Shown here piece by piece: positions 36,761 through 46,279 of a stretch of 64,000 nt of DNA. Below the pieces are notes generated by a model, which was given only the letters and a program-made list of their open reading frames with translations, did no database searches and was not told the DNA's origin. Made by a program: the position numbers and the translations under genes. The DNA comes from Thalassospira sp. TSL5-1 (GTDB taxonomy: Bacteria; Pseudomonadota; Alphaproteobacteria; Rhodospirillales; Thalassospiraceae): the NCBI RefSeq assembly GCF_001907695.1, contig NZ_KV880643.1:1-64000 (forward strand). The letters are read 5' to 3'. The number at the start of each line of letters is the position of its first letter. The stretch's first letter is position 1.

Positions 36761-37885
36761 ATGGTACAGACTGAGATTAAATCCAAGGACGACATTCTAG
36801 GCAGGGCGCGTGTGCGCGATAATGCCGAGTTACAAGCCTATTACGACGATCTGGCAAAATTTGAGACCGGGGCTCTTTGGACCGTTGCAAATGCCATTGA
36901 ACCCTGGGAGCCCACACCAAAATCAGCCCCTGTTTTGTGGCGTCATTCGGATTTGCGCGAACAGGTACTGCGATCAATTGATCTGGTACGTCCGGAAGAT
37001 GCAGGACGCCGGGTGGTGTATTTGCGCAATCCCAAACGCCAGGATGTCAGTGCGGCCTGTGGCTGGCTGTTCTCGGGCATTCAGGTGATGAAGCCGGGTG
37101 AAAAAGCTGGTGCTCACCGCCATGCTGCTTCTGCCCTGCGTTTCATCATGGAAGGCAAGGGGGCCTACACGATTGTCGATGGTCACAAGATGGAATTGGG
37201 CGGCAACGATTTTGTGATCACGCCCAATGGCACCTGGCACGAACATGGTGTTGCCGAAGATGGCGAAACATCAATGTGGCAGGATGGTTTGGACATTCCC
37301 TTGACCAATTGTCTTGAGGCGAATTTTTACGAAGTTCATCCCAATGACTATCAAACAACCAATATTCCGCTCAATGACCGCCCGCTGAGTTGGGGTGGCG
37401 CGGGTTTGCGCCCGGAAATGGATAAATGGGACAAGCCCTATTCCCCTCTTATGCGGTTTGCGTGGGAACCAACTTACGAGGCGCTTCAGAATTACGCCAA
37501 GGTCACGGATGGCTCCCCCTATGACGGTGTGATGATGCGTTATGTAAACCCGCAATCGGGTGACAATCCCATGCTGACGATGGGCGCGCATATTCAGATG
37601 TTGCGTCCGAGCGAACATACCAAAGCGCATCGCCACACCGGGAACGTTATTTACCATGTCGCCAAAGGCGAAGGTTATTCGATCATTGGCGGCAAGCGGT
37701 TTGACTGGAAGAAAAACGACATCTTTTGTGTGCCCGCCTGGACCTTCCACGAACACTGCAACAAGCAGGAACGGGAAGACACTTGCCTGTTTTCGTTCAA
37801 CGATTTTCCAACGATGGAAAAGCTCGGTTTCTGGGCGGAGCAGGCCCTTAAAGATAATAACGGTCACCAAATCGTCGCCGAATAA
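36761..37885 (+). CDS. Gentisate 1,2-dioxygenase-like bicupin
   Basis: The 374-residue protein has two cupin domains. The first has EKAGAHRHAASALRFIMEG and PNGTWHEHG; the second has SEHTKAHRHTGNVIYHVAKG and CVPAWTFHEHCN. Both thus keep the His-x-His and distal His that bind iron. The family cleaves gentisate, 1-hydroxy-2-naphthoate or salicylate-type rings next to the carboxylate. With the FAH-family hydrolase and maleate isomerase downstream it forms a gentisate-type ring-cleavage module; the real ring substrate in this locus is not known. Confidence 0.82.
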   Translation: MVQTEIKSKDDILGRARVRDNAELQAYYDDLAKFETGALWTVANAIEPWEPTPKSAPVLWRHSDLREQVLRSIDLVRPEDAGRRVVYLRNPKRQDVSAACGWLFSGIQVMKPGEKAGAHRHAASALRFIMEGKGAYTIVDGHKMELGGNDFVITPNGTWHEHGVAEDGETSMWQDGLDIPLTNCLEANFYEVHPNDYQTTNIPLNDRPLSWGGAGLRPEMDKWDKPYSPLMRFAWEPTYEALQNYAKVTDGSPYDGVMMRYVNPQSGDNPMLTMGAHIQMLRPSEHTKAHRHTGNVIYHVAKGEGYSIIGGKRFDWKKNDIFCVPAWTFHEHCNKQEREDTCLFSFNDFPTMEKLGFWAEQALKDNNGHQIVAE

Positions 37886-37905
37886 AAGCGAACAGGAAAG
37901 AAAAC

Positions 37906-38823
37906 ATGAAACTGGTTACCTACCGTGATTCAGCGGCTGGAGAAGGCCGTCTTGGTGTTGTCCAGGACAACATGATTATTGATGTGGAAAAATTGGGTCA
38001 TGCAGTGGGCGCGGTGTTGCCGTCATCCATGCTTGAACTGATTGATCTTGGCCCTGATGCGCAGGCTGCAATCCGGCGTGCGGTTAGGGAAACGGCCGAG
38101 GCACGCCCTGCGGGCATTGCCATCCATGAAGAGAATGCGCGCCTGTTGGCACCCATTCCGCGCCCGCGCAAGAATATCTTTGGCATTGGACTAAACTATG
38201 TGGAGCATGTGGCTGAATCTGCAAAATCTCTCGATACATCGAAGGATTTGCCGCAAAAACCGGTTGTGTTCTCCAAGCCGCCAACGGCTGTTATCGCCAA
38301 TGGCGAACCAATCCAGCATAATGCGGCAATGACCCAGCAATTGGACTGGGAAGTTGAACTTGCCGTGATTATTGGGAAACGTGCCACGCGGATCAACAAA
38401 GAAGACGCGATGAGCCACGTCTTTGGGTATTCCGTTATCAATGACGTATCTGCGCGTGATAATCGTCGTGCTGGTCAATGGATATTTTCCAAAGGCCAGG
38501 ACAGTTATTGTCCCTTTGGTCCGGCGATTGTTACGGCGGATGAAATTGCCGATCCACACAATCTTGTGCTGTGGCTGACAAAAAATGGCGAGGAAAAACA
38601 ACGATCAAACACCAAACATCTGTTGTTCGATATTCCAACACTTATCGCCGATATTTCGTCGGGCATTACATTGGAACCCGGCGACATCATCGCCACAGGC
38701 ACCCCTGCGGGTGTCGGTGCCGGTCGTGATCCGCAGGAATGGATGTGGCCTGGCGATGTGATTGAATGTGGTGTCGAGGGTATCGGCATTTTGCGCAACC
38801 CGGTCGTTAAAATCGGGCAGTGA
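37906..38823 (+). CDS. Fumarylacetoacetate hydrolase family protein (maleylpyruvate hydrolase-like)
   Basis: The 305-residue protein has an N-terminal cap (about 70 residues) and the FAH core: RPRKNIFGIGLNYVEH, QLDWEVELAVIIGKRA with the metal-binding acidic residues, GYSVINDVSARDNRR and IIATGTPAGVGAGRDP. Such enzymes cleave C-C bonds in acylpyruvates. Between a gentisate-type dioxygenase and a maleate isomerase it should split maleylpyruvate directly into maleate and pyruvate. Confidence 0.85.
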   Translation: MKLVTYRDSAAGEGRLGVVQDNMIIDVEKLGHAVGAVLPSSMLELIDLGPDAQAAIRRAVRETAEARPAGIAIHEENARLLAPIPRPRKNIFGIGLNYVEHVAESAKSLDTSKDLPQKPVVFSKPPTAVIANGEPIQHNAAMTQQLDWEVELAVIIGKRATRINKEDAMSHVFGYSVINDVSARDNRRAGQWIFSKGQDSYCPFGPAIVTADEIADPHNLVLWLTKNGEEKQRSNTKHLLFDIPTLIADISSGITLEPGDIIATGTPAGVGAGRDPQEWMWPGDVIECGVEGIGILRNPVVKIGQ

Positions 38824-38824
38824 C

Positions 38825-39601
38825 ATGACCGGAATCCAGAACAATATGCACAAGACCATCAAGATCGGTCAGATCGTTCCATCGTCAAACCTGACGATGG
38901 AACGGGAAATCCCGGCCATGCTGCGTGCACGCGAAACGGTCCTGCCCGAGAGGTTTTCCTTCCATTCTTCACGCATGCGCATGAAGAAGGTGACAAAGGA
39001 AGAACTTGCCGCAATGGATCGCGACAGCGACCGCTGTGCCCTTGAGCTTTCCGACGCATCGGTGGATGTCATGGGCTATGCCTGTCTTGTCGCAATTATG
39101 TCGATGGGCAAGGGGTATCATCGTGAAAGCCAGAAGCGTCTTCATCAGGTGACAGTCGAGAACGGCCATGCTGCGCCGGTTGTCAGTTCTGCCGGGGCAT
39201 TGGTGGATGGCCTGCATCTGATGGGGGCCAAACGGATTTCCATTGTGACGCCATATATGCGTCCGCTGACCAATCTGGTGGCAGAATATATCGAGGCTGA
39301 AGGTATCGAAGTTTCGGATAGTATCGCGCTGGAAATTCCCGATAACCTTGAAGTCGCGGCACAGGACCCTTTGAATCTGACCACAATTTACAAGCAGGTC
39401 AATCTGAAGAATATTGATGCACTTGTTTTGTCTGCCTGTGTTCAGATGCCGTCGCTTGCGGCCATTCAAAAGGTTGAAGACGAATGTGGCATTCCCGTGC
39501 TGTCTGCGGCAGTTGCCACAACGCACCAGATGTTAAAAGAACTGGGGCTTGAAGCTCGGGTTCCTGGTTGCGGTACTCTTTTGTCAGGCAAATACGCCTG
39601 A
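38825..39601 (+). CDS. Maleate cis-trans isomerase (Asp/Glu racemase superfamily)
   Basis: The 258-residue protein has the maleate isomerase hallmarks QIVPSSNLTMEREIPAMLRA, DVMGYACLVAIMSMGKGYHR with the first catalytic Cys, and DALVLSACVQMPSLAAIQK with the second. It converts maleate to fumarate, feeding the TCA cycle. The ATG at 38825 is 1 bp after the FAH stop and was preferred over an earlier in-frame start inside the upstream gene. It ends the first block of the operon; two hairpins follow. Confidence 0.88.
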   Translation: MTGIQNNMHKTIKIGQIVPSSNLTMEREIPAMLRARETVLPERFSFHSSRMRMKKVTKEELAAMDRDSDRCALELSDASVDVMGYACLVAIMSMGKGYHRESQKRLHQVTVENGHAAPVVSSAGALVDGLHLMGAKRISIVTPYMRPLTNLVAEYIEAEGIEVSDSIALEIPDNLEVAAQDPLNLTTIYKQVNLKNIDALVLSACVQMPSLAAIQKVEDECGIPVLSAAVATTHQMLKELGLEARVPGCGTLLSGKYA

Positions 39602-39610
39602 CGACGATTT

Positions 39611-39661
39611 GGGCGCTGCGTGACACAGCGCCCGAATACTCCCAAAGCAACGGGAGTATTC
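39611..39661. terminator. Two consecutive hairpins after the maleate isomerase gene
   Basis: GGGCGCTG/CAGCGCCC (39611-39633) is followed at once by GAATACTCCC/GGGAGTATTC (39634-39661). No T-run follows, so the pair may attenuate or protect the transcript between the enzyme genes and the TRAP transporter. Confidence 0.55.
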
Positions 39662-39819
39662 AAACCTCACGCGCCATCCTGTCTCACCTTATCCCGAAGA
39701 ACGCCTGCCTTTCAGGGGAATATTGCGTTCCGGGCGCCCCGCGACACCAAGATTTCCATCGGCCTCATCATGAAAGTTGCATTGAACTATAAGCAACCAA
39801 CGAACAGGGAGTGTTTCTG

Positions 39820-40848
39820 ATGTATGCAAGGTTTTTTAAAACGGTAGCCGCAATTTCAATTACCACATTGATTTCGCTGCCAGCCAAGGCTCAGGACGTT
39901 ACGCTGACCATTTCCACCTGGGCACCGCCAACGCATGGGGTTAATTCCCAGATGTTTCCGGATTTTATCCGGCGCATAGAGGAAGCGACTGACGGGCGGG
40001 TTACTGCTGAAATGAAATACAATTTGGCACCGCCAGCCGCCCAGGCCGATATTATCGCGGACGGAATAGCGGATATTACCTGGATTACCCACAATTATAC
40101 GCCCGGCCGGTTTCCTTCTGCCTCAATGGCGGAACTTCCCGGCTTTGGGGGCAGCTCGGCGGACTTTGCCGTTGCTTATTGGCGAACCTTCGACAAATTT
40201 TTCCGCCAGGCCAATGAACATCGCGGTCTTAAGGTTCTGGCCGTTTATGCGCATGGCTCCGGGTTGTTGCATTCCGCGACCAAGGTGGAACGTCTTGACC
40301 AGATTGCTGGCATGAAACTGCGCATTGGCGGTGGTGTTGCCGGTATGGTCGGTGATGCCCTTGGTGCGTCCGCTATTAATGTTCCGGCCCCCCGTGTATA
40401 CGAAACCCTGGCATCGCACGCTGCCGATGGGGTCATGATGCCAATGGAATCAAAACTGGGCTTCCGTCTCACAGAAGTAGCACCGCATAGCTTTGATATG
40501 CCGTCCGGTTTTTATCGCACGTCGATGGCAACGGTCATGAACCAGGATGCCTTTGATCGCCTCAGTGAACAGGATCAGGCCGCGCTGAATAAATTGTTCG
40601 GCGAGGAGCTTTCGCGCATTAGCGGTGCTTTCTGGGATGATTTTGATGCGGCGGGGTTGGCCGCCCTGAGAAATGCGGGCGACAATACGCTCACTATGGC
40701 GTCGGAAGCGGACCAGGCTGTTTGGCACAAAAAAGCCGAGAAAATTATCAACCAGGTTATCAGCGATATTTCTGATACCGGCATCGATGGCAGGGCAGCC
40801 TACGACTATTTCCGTGACGAATTTGAAACCCTGAAAGCGGGACAATAA
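39820..40848 (+). CDS. TRAP transporter substrate-binding protein, DctP family
   Basis: The 342-residue protein has a signal peptide (cleavage after about residue 24, SLPAKAQ) and the TRAP-type solute receptor fold: TLTISTWAPPTHGVNSQMFP near the N-terminus and LRIGGGVAGMVGDALGASAI with the arginine that binds a carboxylate ligand. It delivers an organic acid to the DctQM partners encoded next. The ATG at 39820 has AGGGAG 8 bp upstream. Ligand is probably an aromatic carboxylate, by context. Confidence 0.88.
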   Translation: MYARFFKTVAAISITTLISLPAKAQDVTLTISTWAPPTHGVNSQMFPDFIRRIEEATDGRVTAEMKYNLAPPAAQADIIADGIADITWITHNYTPGRFPSASMAELPGFGGSSADFAVAYWRTFDKFFRQANEHRGLKVLAVYAHGSGLLHSATKVERLDQIAGMKLRIGGGVAGMVGDALGASAINVPAPRVYETLASHAADGVMMPMESKLGFRLTEVAPHSFDMPSGFYRTSMATVMNQDAFDRLSEQDQAALNKLFGEELSRISGAFWDDFDAAGLAALRNAGDNTLTMASEADQAVWHKKAEKIINQVISDISDTGIDGRAAYDYFRDEFETLKAGQ

Positions 40849-40851
40849 GTC

Positions 40852-41376
40852 ATGGTCGCGAAGTCTGAAAAATCCATGCTGACGGTGCTGTCAGACCGGC
40901 TTGCACTGGGGCCTGCACGTATTGCAGGCCTGGCCCTCATGTTCCTGATGGTCTTGACGTTCGTCGATGTCATTTCGCGAAGTGTATTTTCTGCGCCTCT
41001 CGGTTTTTCGGCCGAGGTAACAGAAATGCTGATGGCGGTCATCGTGTTCGCGGCCCTTCCCATGACAATATTGAAAGATGGCCACATCGTTGTCGACCTC
41101 ATGGATGGGTGTTTTGGACGCCGTGCAGCCTATATTCGGGATACGCTTGTCGATGTGATCTGCCTTGTTGCCTTGGCCTTTCCGGCTGTTCGTATCTGGA
41201 CATTGGGAACACGCAGCAAGGGCTATAACGAGGTCACGGAAATCCTTGGCTGGCCGCAATATTATCTCATCTATTTCGTGTCTTTTGCGCTTGTCGTCTG
41301 CTGTTTTGTTTACGTGCTGCGCATCCTGTTGCGGTTCCAAAAAGGCAGGTACCCGGGAGAGGAATTATCATGCTGA
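40852..41376 (+). CDS. TRAP transporter small permease, DctQ family
   Basis: The 174-residue protein has four hydrophobic helices (about residues 20-40, 55-75, 95-115 and 135-158) and the DctQ pattern ISRSVFSAPLGFSAEVTEML. It is 3 bp from dctP and overlaps dctM by 7 bp, so the three TRAP genes are one unit. Confidence 0.87.
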   Translation: MVAKSEKSMLTVLSDRLALGPARIAGLALMFLMVLTFVDVISRSVFSAPLGFSAEVTEMLMAVIVFAALPMTILKDGHIVVDLMDGCFGRRAAYIRDTLVDVICLVALAFPAVRIWTLGTRSKGYNEVTEILGWPQYYLIYFVSFALVVCCFVYVLRILLRFQKGRYPGEELSC

Positions 41377-42683
41377 TTTCGATCTTGGGGTTCCTTGCCG
41401 TTTTGGCTTTGGCCTTTCTGCGTATTCCGATTGCCTTTTCTATGGGACTGGTCGGTTTTTTCGGCACAGCTTACCTGACCAGCATCAATGCTTCGCTGTC
41501 ATTGACCGGCAGGCTGATTATTGACACCGCCCAAGATTATGGACTGTCGGTGGTGCCTTTGTTCATCCTGATGGGCCTGTTTGTGAATAAAGGTGGCCTT
41601 TCCCGCGAGCTTTACCGTGCGGCTTATGTCTTTTTGGGGCATATGCGCGGTGGTTTGGCAATGACCACCATTGCTGCCTGCGCCGGGTTTTCCGCCATTT
41701 GTGGTTCGTCATTGGCAACGGCGGCAACCATGTCGAAAGTGGCCATGCCGGAGATGCGGCGACTGGGATATGCTGACCGGCTGTCTACCGCCTCCATTGC
41801 GGCTGGTGGCACTTTGGGCATTCTTATTCCGCCCAGTGTCATTCTGGTGATTTATGGCCTGATGACGGAAACCAGCATTGGCAAACTGTTTGTTGCGGGC
41901 ATTATTCCTGGTGTTCTGGGGGTGATTTTTTATCTGATCGCGGTGCAGTATGTTGTGCGCCGTGATCCGGATGCCGGGCCGGCAGGCGAACGGAGTACAT
42001 GGCGGGAACGTTTGCAGGCCGTGCGCGATATCTGGCTGGTTCTGGCGCTTTTTGTTCTTGTCATTGGCGGGCTTTACGGGGCGTTCGATTTTTACCCCTT
42101 AAACCTGACCTTTTCGCCGACCGAAGCCGCCGGCATGGGGGCCGCGGGTGCATTTTTGATTGCGCTGGCCCGGCGGCAACTGAATCTGCGTTCCATCACG
42201 GAGACACTCACCGAAACAGCGGTGACGTCGGCCGGGCTGTTTGCCGTGCTGATCGGTGCATGGATGTTCTCGAATTTTGTCAATCTGGCCGGTTTACCCG
42301 AGGCATTGCGCACATTTGTTCTGGATATCGGTGTGACACCTCCCATCGTGATGATTGTGATCATCTTGATTTACATCGTCCTGGGATGTGTTTTTGAAAG
42401 CCTGTCGATGCTGCTTTTGACCGTTCCCATCTTCTTCCCATTGGTCACGTCGCTTGGTTTCGACCCGGTCTGGTTTGGCATTATCGTCGTTGTTGTTACC
42501 GAAATCAGCCTGATTACCCCGCCGGTCGGTTTGAACGTGTTCGTCCTCAAAGGCGTTGTCCATGATGTCTCTACGGCAACAATTTTCAAAGGCGTAACAC
42601 CCTTCTGGATTGCAGATATCCTGCGGCTGATCCTTTTGCTTTGGTTCTCCGGAATCGTTCTGTACCTCCCCAACATGATGTGA
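41370..42683 (+). CDS. TRAP transporter large permease, DctM family
   Basis: The 437-residue protein has about twelve hydrophobic segments and the DctM signatures AGFSAICGSSLATAATMSKV, GTLGILIPPSVILVIYG and LITPPVGLNVFVLKGVV. It is the ion-coupled transport subunit of the TRAP system. Confidence 0.92.
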   Translation: MLISILGFLAVLALAFLRIPIAFSMGLVGFFGTAYLTSINASLSLTGRLIIDTAQDYGLSVVPLFILMGLFVNKGGLSRELYRAAYVFLGHMRGGLAMTTIAACAGFSAICGSSLATAATMSKVAMPEMRRLGYADRLSTASIAAGGTLGILIPPSVILVIYGLMTETSIGKLFVAGIIPGVLGVIFYLIAVQYVVRRDPDAGPAGERSTWRERLQAVRDIWLVLALFVLVIGGLYGAFDFYPLNLTFSPTEAAGMGAAGAFLIALARRQLNLRSITETLTETAVTSAGLFAVLIGAWMFSNFVNLAGLPEALRTFVLDIGVTPPIVMIVIILIYIVLGCVFESLSMLLLTVPIFFPLVTSLGFDPVWFGIIVVVVTEISLITPPVGLNVFVLKGVVHDVSTATIFKGVTPFWIADILRLILLLWFSGIVLYLPNMM

Positions 42684-42689
42684 GGCAAA

Positions 42690-43241
42690 ATGGACAAACT
42701 TAATGCACGGTTAAAAACATTCCAGGAATTGTTCAGAAGAGACCGGCGACCGGGAGACCTTGTATTTGCCTGTATGTTTCTGCTGTTTTGCGTTTTTCTT
42801 CTGGCAAATCTGGATGATCAGGTGAAATGGGTGAAAAACACCGCCCTGGTCGCGGAGCCTGCCTTCTGGCCAACGCTATCCCTGATTGGAATGAGCGTGT
42901 TTGCCGTATTGCACCTGATCGGTTCCCTGTCGTCTCCCAGGATCTACGGACGTTTGAAAGAATTCACGTTATGGGTGCGATCTTTGGAATACGTTGCGTA
43001 TTTTCTGGTTTACGTCAATGTCGTGCCGATCATTGGCTATCTTCTATCGACGCTGCTGTTTGTGTTGTTCCTGACCTTTCGCCTTGGGTATCGCCGGTTT
43101 CAGGTCTTTGGAATATCTGCGTTATTTGCGGTTGCAGTTGTTTTGATCTTTCGGGCCGGTCTGGAAGTCAAAATCCCGGCCGGGCAGATTTATGAATATC
43201 TGCCCGACTGGATCCGATCCTTTGCAATGATTAACCTGTGA
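42690..43241 (+). CDS. Tripartite tricarboxylate transporter TctB-like membrane protein
   Basis: The 183-residue protein has four hydrophobic helices and a TctB-like layout (DLVFACMFLLFCVFLLANLD, then VVPIIGYLLSTLLFVLFLTF). Its place directly before a TctA gene fixes its role as the small subunit of a second carboxylate importer. It lies 6 bp after the TRAP dctM gene, an unusual direct junction of two different tripartite transporters. Confidence 0.8.
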   Translation: MDKLNARLKTFQELFRRDRRPGDLVFACMFLLFCVFLLANLDDQVKWVKNTALVAEPAFWPTLSLIGMSVFAVLHLIGSLSSPRIYGRLKEFTLWVRSLEYVAYFLVYVNVVPIIGYLLSTLLFVLFLTFRLGYRRFQVFGISALFAVAVVLIFRAGLEVKIPAGQIYEYLPDWIRSFAMINL

Positions 43242-43248
43242 GAACCCG

Positions 43249-44790
43249 ATGATTGATGCTTTTTTAGGAGGATTTCACATATTGATGAACTGGCAGGTGC
43301 TTGCGGCCCTGCTGGTTGGATCCATTGGCGGGGTGATCATTGGGGCCATCCCGGGGGTGGGTGCGGCTGTTGCCATCGCCATTCTTCTGCCCGCAACATT
43401 TGGTTTTGAGCCTATTGTCGGCTTGACCATGTTGTTGGGGATTTACGGCAGTTCGATGTATGGCGGTGCCATCCCGGCCATTTTGTTAAATACGCCTGGT
43501 ACGCCTGTCAATGCACTGACAACCTATGACGGTTATCCGATGACCAAACGCGGCGAGGCGCAAAGGGCCTTGTCTTTGGCGTATTCCGCCAGTTTCTTTG
43601 GGGGTGTCTTTGCCATTGTGTGCCTGATCATTCTGGCACCTGTTCTGGCAATGATTGCGCCTCATTTTGGCAGTCGCGAGATATTTCTGGCCGCACTATT
43701 AGGCATCATTCTCGTGATTCTGGCGCATCGCGGGCAGATCATGGCTGCCGGGATGATGGCGTTCTTCGGTATTTTTCTCAACACGATTGGGTTGGAGCCG
43801 GCAAAATACACCCAGCGTTTTACCTTTGGACAAACCTGGCTGACAGGTGGCGTGGATTTGATTGTTCTTGTGTTGGGGCTTTTCGCCATCAGCCAGGCGC
43901 TTTTCCTGATGCTTGAAAAAGACCACACACCACATGCCGAGCGTGTTCAAAGCAATATGCTGGGCGGGTTTGCCGAATTGCTTGGGTTAAAGCGCGTTGC
44001 ATTTGTTGCGAGCAGCTTTGGCGTCATGATGGGCAGCATTCCCGGGGTAGGGGAATTTACCGCCCAGTTCTTGTCTTATACATATGCGCAAAAAACCTCG
44101 AAAAAACCGGAGGCTTTTGGGAAAGGTTCGCCTGAAGGGCTTGTTGCATCCGAGGCTGCAAATAATGCGGTTCCGCCTGCGGCAATGATTCCCCTGCTTG
44201 CACTTGGTATTCCCGGCGAGGCGCTGACAGCCATGATGCTTTCGGTTTTCTATGTGCATAATGTGATTCCGGGACCGCAATTGTTTCAGGGCAAAATGGA
44301 TTTTGTGATTGCCCTGTATATTGCGATGTTGTTGCTGAATCTGATTGTCATTGTCTTCTTGCTGTTTTCGACAAACATGCTTTTGCGCATCACCCAGATT
44401 CCGACCCGATATCTTGGTTTCGTGATTATGACGCTCAGTTTTGTCGGAGTTTATTCCTTGCGCAATTCCCCTGTCGATTGTGCAATTGCCGCAGGGTTCG
44501 GCGTTTTTGGTCTGATTCTGAAGCGATTGAACCTGCCGATTGTGCCCATCATTCTGGGTGTTGTTCTTGGTGGGATTATGGAGGTCAAACTGCGCAGTGC
44601 AATGGCCCGTGTCAGCAGTCCCATTGACTTTGTTGATCGTCCAATATCGGCCATTCTCATGCTGATCATTCTCTTTGTGATTTTTCAGCATATCCGCGCA
44701 CTTCGCTTCGAGCATAAACAGCGCCAGCTAAGAAAGCAAAATGGCGAAGATCCATCAGGGGAGTCCGGCGTTGCCCCCGAAGGGTTCTGA
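43249..44790 (+). CDS. Tripartite tricarboxylate transporter TctA-family permease
   Basis: The 513-residue protein has the two TctA repeats, GAIPGVGAAVAIAILLPATF and MGSIPGVGEFTAQFLSYTYA, plus LLGIYGSSMYGGAIPAILLN and about eleven membrane segments. It is the transport subunit of the TTT system. The cognate binding protein is probably the TctC encoded on the other strand at 45269-46207. Confidence 0.9.
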   Translation: MIDAFLGGFHILMNWQVLAALLVGSIGGVIIGAIPGVGAAVAIAILLPATFGFEPIVGLTMLLGIYGSSMYGGAIPAILLNTPGTPVNALTTYDGYPMTKRGEAQRALSLAYSASFFGGVFAIVCLIILAPVLAMIAPHFGSREIFLAALLGIILVILAHRGQIMAAGMMAFFGIFLNTIGLEPAKYTQRFTFGQTWLTGGVDLIVLVLGLFAISQALFLMLEKDHTPHAERVQSNMLGGFAELLGLKRVAFVASSFGVMMGSIPGVGEFTAQFLSYTYAQKTSKKPEAFGKGSPEGLVASEAANNAVPPAAMIPLLALGIPGEALTAMMLSVFYVHNVIPGPQLFQGKMDFVIALYIAMLLLNLIVIVFLLFSTNMLLRITQIPTRYLGFVIMTLSFVGVYSLRNSPVDCAIAAGFGVFGLILKRLNLPIVPIILGVVLGGIMEVKLRSAMARVSSPIDFVDRPISAILMLIILFVIFQHIRALRFEHKQRQLRKQNGEDPSGESGVAPEGF

Positions 44791-45268
44791 GTTGCTGTTT
44801 CGGGATGATGTGATAGAAAAATACAATGCCGTTGCCAGGGTTTCTACTTTGGCAGCGGCACTTTTTTGGCTTCTTTTATCTGACAGGCCTGAAGCCCAAA
44901 TGTTTTGCTGTCGATACGGGGCTGACAAGTGATGTCCGCCTTAAAGCGATTTGTCTTTAATGTCGCTGCATTGCAGGGACATGGATATGCGCAATGAGCC
45001 TGGATATATCAGGGGAATGGCTAATTTGGGATAGACGAACGGAATGTCTGGTTGGTGCGCCAGAAATTTTGTTGTTTTGGTTGTTTGTATCAGCGTCACC
45101 GTCACCGTGATCACGCTATTTTCTAGCGAGCTGACTTCAGGTCTCGGGGCGTGTTGTCTTAAAGATTTTACCAGCAAGATAAAATGAGATGGCCCACAGA
45201 TTTTCCCCTTCTGCCGCAAGAAACAGCAAAAGGGGAGCGTGTGTGTTGCGCAATTTATCTTCGGAAAG
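44791..45268. other. Long gap between convergent tctA and tctC
   Basis: No convincing gene was found. A minus-strand 92-codon frame (44941-45219) has no recognisable features. A weak GGCTTC/GAAGCC hairpin (44868-44896) and AGCGA/TCGCT near 44944-44962 may stop the converging transcripts. Confidence 0.4.
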
Positions 45269-46207
45269 TCAGTTGTTGTTCATGTCGGCAATGTTTTTGA
45301 GAATTGCGCGATCATTGGTGATTTGAGCGGCGGATTCTTCAGGGTTTTTCCAATAAATCAGGGCTCCGGTTTGCTCGGATAATTTCTTTGCCGCATCACT
45401 TTTCATGACTTCTTCGGCAACAGCAATGATCTTGTCACGCGCTTCCTGCGGCGTTTCGCGCCGGACAAACAAACCGGTCCAGGTGCCAAGTTTCAGCGCG
45501 GGTTTAAGCTCGCCAAGCGTGGGCACATCTGGCAATGACGGGATACGTTTTTCGGTGACGGCGGCCAAAGGCGTAATTTTATCAAGGCAGGGTTTTACAA
45601 GCTGTAAGGTCGTATTGATGACATCGGCGTCACCCGACGCAAGGGTGTTGCAGTCCAGTGCGTCAAACGCCGCCTGGCCGCCCCATTTGAAACCAAATGC
45701 CGATTGGGTTGCCAGCGTGATTTCGGTGGGGGTTGCACCAGCACCGAAATGGCCGACGACCAATTTGTGGTTCTGTGCGTAGGCTGCCAACTCGTCCATG
45801 TTCTTGTAGGGCGCATCAGCCGATGTTGCCAGAATGAAGGGATAGGTTACAAAAATACCCAGCGGTTCAAACGGATCGTCAGCCAGGGCAGGAATGCCAA
45901 TCGTCGGCCCGACAAGCGGGATATCGAGGACAAACGAACCGATTGTATAGCCGTCAGCTGGTGCATTGGCGACGGCGACTGCGCCCGGAAAGGGACCACC
46001 CCCACCGCCAGGTTTATTCACGACAGCAGCGGGCACGCCATAGGTTGCCTGGAACTTATCCGCGATCATGCGGGTCAGAATATCCTCAAGATCGCCGGGG
46101 GGGAACGGCACCACAAATTCCACGGGTTGTTCAGGGTATTCCGCAAAGGCCGGTTGGGCTGCCAGCGTGAACAGGGCAGCAGATACAAGAAGTGAGAACT
46201 TATTCAT
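45269..46207 (-). CDS. TctC-family tripartite transporter binding protein
   Basis: The 312-residue protein has a signal peptide (cleavage after about residue 22, PAFAEYP) and the TctC/BugT fold: PVEFVVPFPPGDLEDILTRM, VNKPGGGGGPFPGAVAVANA and ITPLAAVTEKRIPSLPDVPT. It binds a carboxylate in the periplasm for TctAB. It is transcribed divergently from the Rieske operon, and the shared gap contains the same operator-like element as the iorA region, which links its substrate to that pathway. Confidence 0.88.
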   Translation of the reverse strand: MNKFSLLVSAALFTLAAQPAFAEYPEQPVEFVVPFPPGDLEDILTRMIADKFQATYGVPAAVVNKPGGGGGPFPGAVAVANAPADGYTIGSFVLDIPLVGPTIGIPALADDPFEPLGIFVTYPFILATSADAPYKNMDELAAYAQNHKLVVGHFGAGATPTEITLATQSAFGFKWGGQAAFDALDCNTLASGDADVINTTLQLVKPCLDKITPLAAVTEKRIPSLPDVPTLGELKPALKLGTWTGLFVRRETPQEARDKIIAVAEEVMKSDAAKKLSEQTGALIYWKNPEESAAQITNDRAILKNIADMNNN

Positions 46208-46279
46208 GATTTTCCTCTCTGACGGGAGCAGGCGATTTTGATTGTTTTCTTCGGGGGAACAGATTCACAAAACATGTGA

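Noticed and set aside
44941-45219. 92-codon minus-strand frame between tctA and tctC
   Set aside because: No ribosome site or family features, and low-complexity Thr/Val repeats come from a short repeated DNA stretch.
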